Positions 1 through 4,416 of a stretch of DNA of 5,241 bases are shown here, piece by piece. Positions within the stretch are counted from its first letter, which is position 1; every line of letters starts with the position of its first letter. This DNA comes from an uncultured Bacilli bacterium (GTDB taxonomy: Bacteria > Bacillota_I > Bacilli_A > RFN20 > CAG-826). The DNA lies in assembly GCA_905236535.1 (NCBI GenBank), contig CAJOQN010000047.1, positions 1 through 5,241 of the forward strand, in the 5' to 3' direction. The notes under the pieces were generated by a model that saw only the letters and a list, made by a program, of their open reading frames with translations, did not search any database and had not been told where the DNA came from. A program made the translations under genes and the position numbers.

Positions 1-326
1 ATGGTGAAGGTGTCTTTAAATCTTTTTGCGTATTTAGTGATAACTTTTAAGCTTGCTAATGGTTCTTTGCAGAAAATGTAAGCATTTGGACCAGCAAGTA
101 AGTCATTTAATTCGTTATAACCAAGTTGATCGACCGCGCGTTCAACAAGTGAGTTCTTGTAAACGGATAATGAAGCGTTTTCTTTCTTCAAAGCGCGACG
201 GAGTTCTTGGAGCTTATCCACGGAAAGACCATGGTAAGTAACGATGACTAAAGTTGCGTTTTCTTGAGATCTATTAACGATTTCATTAACGACTTCACTC
301 TTAGCTTGTAAGACTTCTTTATTCAT
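1..326 (-). CDS. rplJ: 50S ribosomal protein L10, 3'-truncated by the window edge
   Basis: Reading the minus strand from the ATG at 324-326 gives 108 codons that stay open to the window edge. L10 anchors the L7/L12 stalk to 23S rRNA (with L11) and so helps recruit translational GTPases. The visible N-terminal domain has the expected L10 features: an early strand with VIVTYHGLSVDKLQELR (residues about 27-43), then LKKENASLSVYKNSLVERA (about 46-64), then LLAGPNAYIF (about 76-85). A full L10 is about 165-175 residues, so the C-terminal helix that binds L7/L12 lies outside. The start is fixed by a strong AGGAGG (335-340) about 8 nt upstream. The gene follows rplA by 147 nt, and that gap carries an L10 leader structure; rplL would be expected next. 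Identification is by family recognition from sequence; nothing in the visible part looks abnormal. Confidence 0.95.
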   Translation of the reverse strand, partial: MNKEVLQAKSEVVNEIVNRSQENATLVIVTYHGLSVDKLQELRRALKKENASLSVYKNSLVERAVDQLGYNELNDLLAGPNAYIFCKEPLASLKVITKYAKRFKDTFT

Positions 327-365
327 CTTCTTGACCTCCTTTTTTCTAAAATTGTGTGTTTTTGA

Positions 366-463
366 GGCTCCAATATACGGATGGTAGAATATTAAGTTTA
401 TTCTTACACCTCGGCAACATGATTAAGGCTGCTTCGCCCGTTGCGGTCTATGGTATATTGAAA
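366..463 (-). promoter_or_regulatory. L10 leader RNA (autoregulatory structure in front of rplJ)
   Basis: The transcript of the rplA-rplJ gap folds as expected for the L10 leader of Firmicutes, where the L10-L7/L12 complex binds its own mRNA and represses it. A long outer stem forms between bases 453-463 and 368-378, with a perfect core of 8 bp (CAATATAC with GTATATTG). Inside it, GCAAC (440-444) pairs with GTTGC (414-418), capped by a small GGC/GCC hairpin. The conserved stretch TGCCGAGGT (minus strand) directly follows that stem, and ATAGAC precedes it, as in Bacillus leaders. The CCTC that could pair with GAGG lies near the 3' base of the outer stem. The sequence and pairing are seen directly; the function is inferred from the known family. 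No obvious U-tract terminator follows, so control of translation is as likely as attenuation. Confidence 0.8.
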
Positions 464-473
464 TCTATTTTGA

Positions 474-1157
474 TTAACGACCAGCAATATTTAATTTCAC
501 AGCTGGACCCATGGTCGTATGGATGGCTGCGGACTTAATGTAGGTACCTTTGACAACAGCAGGTCTGGCCTTGATGATGGCTTCGACGAGAGCGTTCAAG
601 TTCTCAGCGAGCTTTTGATCTTCGAAGGAGACACGGCCGATAGAAACATGCATATTTGCTTCTTTGTCAGTACGATACTCAACTTTACCGGCTTTGATTT
701 CAGTAATCGCTTTAGCAATATCAGGATTAACTGTGCCAGTCTTTGGGTTTGGCATTAAGCCTTTAGGACCTAAGACACGGCCAAGTTTACCGATTTCACC
801 CATCATATTTGGGGTTGCGACTAAGACATCAAATCCAAACCAGTTTTCCTTTTGGATTTTTTCAAGCATTTCTTTGCCACCAACGAAGTCGGCGCCAGCG
901 GCTTTTGCTTCTTCGGTACGATCAGTAATAGCTAAGACTGTTTTAGTTTTGCCATTACCATGTGGGAGCACGAGAGTTCCTCTCACTTGTTGATCGGCCT
1001 TTTTAGGATCGACATTAAGTCTAATGGAAACATCGACTGTGGCATCGAATTTAACTGTGGAAGTCTTTTTGACTAATTCGACAGCTTCTTCAATGCTGTA
1101 GACTTTGTTTGCATCAACTAAGGCAGCAGCAGCTTGATATTTTTTGCTTCTTTTCAT
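474..1157 (-). CDS. rplA: 50S ribosomal protein L1
   Basis: This complete 227-residue L1 is close to the usual 225-235. L1 forms the mobile L1 stalk that helps deacylated tRNA leave the E site, and in bacteria it also represses its own rplK-rplA mRNA. The two-domain signature is intact: QVRGTLVLPHGNGKT at residues 57-71, ATPNMMGEIGKLGRVLGPKG at 114-133, directly followed by LMPNPKTGTV at 134-143. The C-terminal KARPAVVKGTYIKSAAIHTT (196-215) is also typical. The ATG start is supported by AAGGAGGAG about 7 nt upstream. That ribosome binding site overlaps the rplK stop codon, and only 13 nt separate the genes, so the two are probably translationally coupled. The gene ends in TAA at 474-476, and the rplJ leader begins within about 10 nt. 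Confidence 0.97.
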   Translation of the reverse strand: MKRSKKYQAAAALVDANKVYSIEEAVELVKKTSTVKFDATVDVSIRLNVDPKKADQQVRGTLVLPHGNGKTKTVLAITDRTEEAKAAGADFVGGKEMLEKIQKENWFGFDVLVATPNMMGEIGKLGRVLGPKGLMPNPKTGTVNPDIAKAITEIKAGKVEYRTDKEANMHVSIGRVSFEDQKLAENLNALVEAIIKARPAVVKGTYIKSAAIHTTMGPAVKLNIAGR

Positions 1158-1170
1158 TGCTCACTCCTCC

Positions 1171-1584
1171 TTAGTCCTTGATAGCGATGCCAAGGGAACG
1201 GGCCGAACCTTCAACCACTCTCATCGCGGCTTCAATGTCGTCGCAATTGAGATCTGGAAGTTTGTATTCCGCGATTTCTCTAACTTGGGCTCTGGTCACA
1301 GAACCGACAGTTTCTTTCTTAGGATTGGCAGCGCCTTTTTGAATTCCAGCCGCTTTTAATAAGAGACCTGAGACTGGAGAGGTCTTGATGACAAACTCAT
1401 ATGATTTGTCTTCGAATGCTGTGATGATGACAGGAACGAGGGTTCCACGTCTTTCAGCGGTCTTAGCATTGAAGTCTGTGCAGAACTTCGCCATGTTAAC
1501 ACCAGCAGATGCAAGTTTTGGTCCTGGTTTTGCGTCACCGCCAGGTAACTCCATCTTCACGACTTTTGCGATTTTTTTGCTCAC
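1171..1584 (-). CDS. rplK: 50S ribosomal protein L11, with a shortened proline-rich loop
   Basis: This 137-residue protein is L11, which binds the GTPase-associated centre of 23S rRNA with L10 and is needed for stringent-factor activation. The C-terminal rRNA-binding domain is orthodox: KTSPVSGLLLKAAGIQKGA (67-85), VREIAEYKLPDLNC (101-114) and IEAAMRVVEGSARSLGI (117-133). The N-terminal domain is unusual. Where the family has NPAPPVGPALGQAGVN, this protein has KPGPKLASAGVN, about four residues shorter and missing the PVGPALGQ core; this also accounts for the total length (137 against about 141). The start is GTG at 1582-1584, supported by AAGGAGGA about 9 nt upstream; no better in-frame start fits. 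It is the first gene of the rplK-rplA-rplJ unit here, because nusG, its usual upstream neighbour, is separated from it by the ktr operon. Confidence 0.96.
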   Translation of the reverse strand: MSKKIAKVVKMELPGGDAKPGPKLASAGVNMAKFCTDFNAKTAERRGTLVPVIITAFEDKSYEFVIKTSPVSGLLLKAAGIQKGAANPKKETVGSVTRAQVREIAEYKLPDLNCDDIEAAMRVVEGSARSLGIAIKD

Positions 1585-1620
1585 GTGACTATTCCTCCTT
1601 TTTCTAGAATTTTGTCCGTG

Positions 1621-1654
1621 TCGTGGTGTGAGTTGAAATCGAACTCTTCCACGA
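1621..1654 (-). promoter_or_regulatory. Candidate L1-binding hairpin in the rplK leader
   Basis: On the minus-strand transcript, TCGTGG (from 1654 down) pairs perfectly with CCACGA (1626-1621), and GAGTT pairs with AACTC. The stems are separated by an asymmetric internal loop (AA opposite ACA) and closed by a 7-nt loop. The layout GTGGAAG on the 5' side and ACACCAC on the 3' side resembles the L1 site in 23S rRNA helices 76-77 (GGUGGGAG and AAAUACCACC), which L1 mRNA sites are known to mimic. It lies about 37 nt upstream of the rplK start, a fitting place for L1 to repress rplK-rplA. The pairing is seen directly; binding by L1 is inferred from resemblance and position. Confidence 0.5.
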
Positions 1655-1669
1655 AACTAATTTTTACCT

Positions 1670-1704
1670 ATTGTCGCCACTCTCTCGTGTGCGTGAACGG
1701 CAAT
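1670..1704 (-). other. Imperfect hairpin near the predicted 5' end of the rplK mRNA
   Basis: On the minus-strand transcript ATTG at 1704-1701 can pair with CAAT at 1673-1670. An interrupted inner stem (CG with CG, CAC with GTG) continues to a roughly 12-nt loop. The stem is broken by mismatches, so it is only a possible structure. It would sit at the 5' end of the rplK mRNA if the candidate promoter at 1715-1744 is used. No U-tract follows, so it does not look like a terminator. Confidence 0.25.
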
Positions 1705-1714
1705 ACGCTTGTAT

Positions 1715-1744
1715 ATCGTATCAAATAATAAATATTAAATGCAA
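1715..1744 (-). promoter_or_regulatory. Candidate promoter for rplK-rplA-rplJ
   Basis: Reading the minus strand, a -35-like TTGCAT (1744-1739) is followed after 18 nt by TACGAT (1720-1715), preceded by TG one base upstream to give an extended -10 (TGATACGAT). Transcription would start near 1708 and give a leader of about 124 nt that includes both hairpins. The -35 is a weak match, but the extended -10 compensates. The position is logical because the nusG unit ends in its own terminator and the ktr genes run the other way, so rplK must have a local promoter. Confidence 0.45.
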
Positions 1745-1784
1745 ATAGTTTTTAAAACATTTTCAGTTTTTTAAGAGTGAAACA

Positions 1785-1797
1785 TATGAATTTCATA
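1785..1797. repeat. 13-bp palindrome in the divergent region
   Basis: The sequence TATGAATTTCATA is a perfect palindrome around a central T (6-bp arms). It lies between the rplK and ktrB promoter candidates. In DNA this AT-rich, such a palindrome can arise by chance; an operator role is only a possibility. Confidence 0.2.
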
Positions 1798-1829
1798 ACC
1801 TACTGAGTAAAATACGAGAAGTTAAAAAA

Positions 1830-1859
1830 TTGATTAAAAGTCATGAAAATAAATATGAT
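1830..1859 (+). promoter_or_regulatory. Candidate distal promoter for ktrBA
   Basis: TTGATT (1830-1835, 4 of 6 to consensus) and TATGAT (1854-1859, 5 of 6) are spaced by 18 nt. Transcription would start near 1866, giving a leader of about 70 nt whose first bases form the 1869-1889 inverted repeat, so a 5' hairpin in the mRNA is possible. The background is AT-rich, so chance matches are a real concern. Confidence 0.35.
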
Positions 1860-1868
1860 TTTCTTTGA

Positions 1869-1889
1869 CAAATTACTAGCGGTAATTTG
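1869..1889. repeat. Perfect 8-bp inverted repeat upstream of ktrB, possible operator
   Basis: CAAATTAC (1869-1876) and GTAATTTG (1882-1889) are exact reverse complements separated by 5 nt. The 21-bp dyad is the size typical of sites for dimeric helix-turn-helix regulators. It starts 48 bp before the ktrB ATG sequence ends its own promoter: its right arm ends 7 bp before the -35 of the proximal ktrB promoter candidate, so its centre lies about 53 bp upstream of that start site. It also begins inside a consensus TTGACA (1865-1870) for which I see no good -10 at normal spacing. The repeat is seen directly; a protein-binding role is inferred. It could instead form a small RNA hairpin if the distal promoter is used. 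Confidence 0.5.
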
Positions 1890-1896
1890 CTAAAGA

Positions 1897-1925
1897 TAGA
1901 CAACAAATATTCCTAGTGTTAGAAT
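1897..1925 (+). promoter_or_regulatory. Candidate proximal promoter for ktrBA, giving a near-leaderless mRNA
   Basis: TAGACA (1897-1902, 5 of 6 to TTGACA) is followed after exactly 17 nt by TAGAAT (1920-1925, 5 of 6 to TATAAT). TG sits one base before the -10 (TGTTAGAAT), so it is also an extended -10. This is the best sigma-70/SigA-type promoter match in the window. The predicted start site is about 1931-1933, only 4-6 nt from the ktrB ATG at 1937. That leaves no room for a ribosome binding site, and none is present. Confidence 0.55.
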
Positions 1926-1936
1926 AAAAAGCACTT

Positions 1937-3373
1937 ATGGAAAGAGGTTTCGCTCAAACTAATCCGTCATTAAAGAAGAACAAAGAATTAAACCCATTCC
2001 TCCTTGTTATCTTTAGTTTTATGTTGGTCATTCTTGTGGGGACCATCTTTTTGTTGATGCCTTTTTCTCAGACCACTCCTCACTTTGATACGTGGTCCAA
2101 TTTCTGGAACAATTTAGTGGATTGTTTCTTTTTAAGCGTAAGCGCGACATGCGTTACTGGATTATGCACTTTTAGTAATGGCATTGCTAACCAATTGACT
2201 CTAGCGGGTCAAATCGCCGTCTTAGTAATGATTCAAATTGGAGGTTTAGGATTTATTACTGTTCTTTCCTTCCTTTTGACGATTTTCAACCGCAAAATCA
2301 GCTTTAAAAATAGAAACTTCCTCTCTCAAGCTGTCGGCTCCACTTCCTTTGGAAATGTCGTTAGCTTCGTTAGAAAAATCATTCTTGTTTCCTTTAGTGT
2401 CGAACTTATTGGAACTGGTTTATTAATCCCTGTATTTATGCAAACTGAGGACGCAAATATTAGCAATATTATTTGGAGATCAATCTTCCATAGTGTCTCC
2501 GCTTTCAATAACGCAGGTTTTGATATTTTAGGAAATACCTCCTTATTAAGAGAAAGTGGAACTATTGTTGCTTCTCTCCCAGGTTGGGCTTATGTATATA
2601 TGAATGTCGTCATTATGACATTAATCATCTTAGGTGGTATATCATTCTTAGTCATCTTTGATGTTTTCTCCGGCAAAAGGCCACATTCTTGGAGAGCTTT
2701 CACGAAGGTAGCATTAACGATGGCCGCTATCCTACTTGTTGGTGGAACATTATTGTTCGTGGGCTTTGAGTGTTTTAAGAGCACAAACCCGATGAATGTG
2801 ATGGAAGCTATTTTCCAAAGTGTCACTTGTAGAACTGCCGGATTCGCTATTTATGATCAAGAGAATCTCTCAGTAGGCGGTCGTATTGTCTCCTGTGTTT
2901 TAATGTTCATCGGGGCCTCCCCACTTGGTACCGCGGGTGGTGTGAAGACCACTACTTTATTCATGGTGGTCATCTCTTTAGCCTCCTTTATCACCGGTCG
3001 TGATGTCCATGCGTTTAAGAGAACATATTCCAATCAAAGTATCATCAAGGCGATGGTCCTTCTCGCGGTGGCGGTCACCGTGGTTATCATTTGTTATTGT
3101 GGAATCGCAGGTATTGAATCTGGACGCGCAATATACGAAGATAAAGATGCTAGTAGCATATTATTATTTGAATGCTTTTCAGCATTTGGTACAGTGGGAT
3201 TATCACAAAACTGGACTCCAAATTTATTATGGGGTTCTAAACTTATCATTACGTTATTAATGTTTGTCGGTAGATTAGGACCAATGACCTTGTTCCAAGT
3301 CTTACAGACAAACTTAAATAAAAAATCCACGAAGAGCTTCTCTTATGTGGAAGAAGATTTCTTAATCGGTTAG
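1937..3373 (+). CDS. ktrB: Potassium uptake transporter membrane subunit, KtrB/TrkH family
   Basis: This 478-residue membrane protein is the ion-conducting subunit of a Ktr system, which brings K+ into the cell and in many relatives is coupled to or stimulated by Na+. The fourfold membrane-pore-membrane plan is visible, with one filter segment per repeat: SATCVTGLC (69-77), SAFNNAGFD (188-196), VTCRTAGFA (296-304) and SAFGTVGLS (415-423), each with its filter glycine. The third repeat has the flexible gating loop GASPLGTAGGVKTT (326-339), and the last helix carries the conserved Arg in VGRLGPMT (444-451). It begins directly with the first repeat's helix (about 20-42) and lacks the extra N-terminal helices of TrkH, which favours KtrB. 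The C-terminus EEDFLIG is family-typical. The ATG at 1937 follows an in-frame TAA 9 nt upstream, and no Shine-Dalgarno precedes it, unlike every other complete gene here. It is followed after 12 nt by ktrA. Trk against Ktr naming rests on length and partner type. Confidence 0.93.
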   Translation: MERGFAQTNPSLKKNKELNPFLLVIFSFMLVILVGTIFLLMPFSQTTPHFDTWSNFWNNLVDCFFLSVSATCVTGLCTFSNGIANQLTLAGQIAVLVMIQIGGLGFITVLSFLLTIFNRKISFKNRNFLSQAVGSTSFGNVVSFVRKIILVSFSVELIGTGLLIPVFMQTEDANISNIIWRSIFHSVSAFNNAGFDILGNTSLLRESGTIVASLPGWAYVYMNVVIMTLIILGGISFLVIFDVFSGKRPHSWRAFTKVALTMAAILLVGGTLLFVGFECFKSTNPMNVMEAIFQSVTCRTAGFAIYDQENLSVGGRIVSCVLMFIGASPLGTAGGVKTTTLFMVVISLASFITGRDVHAFKRTYSNQSIIKAMVLLAVAVTVVIICYCGIAGIESGRAIYEDKDASSILLFECFSAFGTVGLSQNWTPNLLWGSKLIITLLMFVGRLGPMTLFQVLQTNLNKKSTKSFSYVEEDFLIG

Positions 3374-3385
3374 GAGGATTAAGTT

Positions 3386-4072
3386 ATGGCAAGAAAATCA
3401 GTCGCAGTTATCGGTTTAGGTCAATTCGGGCAAGCAGTTGTTGAAGAATTAGTTAACAACAGCGCGGATGTCATCGCCATTGATAATGACCCAGAAAGTG
3501 TTCAAAAGGTCGCTCAATATTTACCAACCGTCTTTATCGCGGATAGCACGAACGAACAAGCTTTAAAAGAGCTTGGCATCGCTGATGTTAATGTCGCAGT
3601 TGTGGCTTTTGGAGAAAACCAACAAGCAAGTATTTTGACCACTGTTTTATTAAAAGAGCTCGGAGTTAAGAGAATCATCGTCCGTGTTGAAGATGAATAT
3701 TATGAAAAGATCTTCCTTCGTTTAGGAGCAACCGAAACCATCGCCCCTCAAAAGATGGCAGGTGAATCTTTAGCAAATAGAATCTATAACACCTCATATA
3801 GTAACTTCTATAAATTAGACGAAAAATATTCCATCGTCGCGATTCAAATCAATCCTGACTTTGTCGGTAAGACCTTAATTGAAATTAACTCTAACTTCAA
3901 ATATGGTGTCTCCATCGTCTTAATCGTCAGAAATGGTACCTCCTTCATTCCTTCAGGAAGAGACCAAATCTTAGGTGGTGACACAGTTTACTGTGTTGGC
4001 ACCACAAAAGACATCTCTAAATTCGGTGATACCTTAAACGCTGAACTTAAGAAGAAAACAAAGAAGAAATAA
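3386..4072 (+). CDS. ktrA: Ktr potassium uptake regulatory subunit, RCK/TrkA-N protein
   Basis: This 228-residue cytosolic protein forms the octameric gating ring under KtrB. It has one RCK_N Rossmann domain (about 4-120) with GLGQFG (10-15) and an acidic strand end AIDND (31-35) that contacts the nucleotide ribose. An RCK_C domain follows (about 138-218). The length matches single-unit KtrA (about 220), not the duplicated TrkA (about 450). In relatives the N domain binds ATP, ADP or NAD(H) to gate the channel, and the C domain is a c-di-AMP target; neither ligand can be proven from this sequence. The start is set by AGGAGG (3372-3377), which overlaps the ktrB stop codon, so the two genes are probably translationally coupled. 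The protein ends in a lysine-rich tail (KKKTKKK), likely disordered. A strong terminator begins 8 nt after the stop. Confidence 0.95.
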   Translation: MARKSVAVIGLGQFGQAVVEELVNNSADVIAIDNDPESVQKVAQYLPTVFIADSTNEQALKELGIADVNVAVVAFGENQQASILTTVLLKELGVKRIIVRVEDEYYEKIFLRLGATETIAPQKMAGESLANRIYNTSYSNFYKLDEKYSIVAIQINPDFVGKTLIEINSNFKYGVSIVLIVRNGTSFIPSGRDQILGGDTVYCVGTTKDISKFGDTLNAELKKKTKKK

Positions 4073-4328
4073 GCAAAATTCCGCCTATCTGAGCGACGCT
4101 CATCAATCTAGGCGGTTTTTTAACATTTGCCTCTTTTAGAAAAAATTCATCTAAAGAAATATCAAAATATATTTTAGGATTTTTTAATAACAAATTATCA
4201 GTGATGCTTTTTATGGCTTTGTTAGTGAACCCCAGCAACAATAATTTATCGATTTCATTGTTTTTTGTTTTTAAAACAAGATAAGAAAAAGTTACTGGAT
4301 TTCCAACTTTAAATTTAAAACCAGTCAC
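4047..4328 (-). CDS. Doubtful small reading frame, unrecognised, possibly a gene remnant
   Basis: A 93-codon frame opens at GTG (4326-4328). The in-frame upstream codons run to a TGA without another good start, and there is no Shine-Dalgarno. Its last third runs through the ktrA terminator and antisense to the ktrA tail, so at most about residues 1-75 could be original coding sequence. That part is lysine- and leucine-rich, has a protein-like amphipathic pattern (KLLLLGFTNKAIKSI, then IYFDISLDEFFLKE), and uses ATA for isoleucine, which is rare in the neighbours. The LGF...ISLDE spacing faintly recalls the C-terminal domain of RuvA, but this is weak and untested. It lies just after the nusG terminator. 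It may be a decayed fragment, or simply AT-rich spacer that is open by chance; I cannot assign a function. Confidence 0.22.
   Translation of the reverse strand: MTGFKFKVGNPVTFSYLVLKTKNNEIDKLLLLGFTNKAIKSITDNLLLKNPKIYFDISLDEFFLKEANVKKPPRLMSVAQIGGILLISSLFSS
4075..4121 (+). terminator. Intrinsic terminator of the ktrBA operon
   Basis: CCGCCTA (4081-4087) pairs perfectly with TAGGCGG (4109-4115), directly followed by six T (4116-4121). The 21-nt interval contains a nested second stem, TGAG/CTCA around CGACG. Upstream AAAA can pair with the T-run, lengthening the stem and giving weak terminator character for the minus strand too. It begins 8 nt after the ktrA stop. Confidence 0.92.
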
Positions 4329-4369
4329 TTCACGAAGATACTGATGTTTTCATACTTTATTTACATTAT

Positions 4370-4402
4370 AAAAACCTCCTATCAAAAGATAAGAGGGATT
4401 TT
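4370..4402 (-). terminator. Intrinsic terminator after nusG
   Basis: On the minus strand CCTCTTATC (4396-4388) pairs with GATAGGAGG (4383-4375), with one internal mismatch and a TTTT loop, directly followed by five T (4374-4370). AAAA upstream (4402-4399) can pair with the T-run, so the element could also stop plus-strand transcription. It begins about 20 nt after the nusG stop. It shows that the secE-nusG transcript ends here and does not continue towards the ribosomal protein genes. Confidence 0.85.
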
Positions 4403-4416
4403 AATAAATTAGATTA

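Larger units (their letters stand above)
1585..1936. other. 352-bp AT-rich divergent regulatory region between rplK and ktrB
   Basis: No convincing gene lies in this gap. The left part (1585-1710) has higher GC and contains the rplK ribosome binding site and two potential RNA hairpins of the rplK leader. The right part (about 1710-1936) is very AT-rich and holds promoter-like sequences for both directions, listed separately: one minus-strand extended -10 promoter for rplK and two plus-strand candidates for ktrB. It also carries an 8-bp perfect inverted repeat at 1869-1889 and a 13-bp palindrome at 1785-1797. I looked for the c-di-AMP riboswitch often found before Bacillus ktrAB and did not see its conserved GC-rich elements. 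Confidence 0.7.

Noticed and set aside
519..993. Plus-strand open frames across rplA
   Set aside because: They are antisense shadows of a full-length, clearly recognisable L1 gene and have no ribosome binding sites.
1144..1588. Open frames opposite or out of frame within rplK
   Set aside because: L11 is recognisable over its whole length; these frames are overlapping shadows without start signals.
1865..1896. Promoter using the consensus TTGACA at 1865-1870
   Set aside because: At 16-18 nt spacing the next hexamers are poor (for example TGCTAA); the only TAAA-like match needs a 20-nt spacer. The TTGACA may be incidental to the inverted repeat.
1681..1936. c-di-AMP (ydaO/yuaA) or other riboswitch before ktrB
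   Set aside because: The region is AT-rich and lacks the long GC-rich conserved segments of that riboswitch; the best promoter also leaves almost no leader.
1585..4416. Mobile element carrying the ktr genes
   Set aside because: No transposase, integrase, terminal inverted repeats or target duplications are visible around the insertion.
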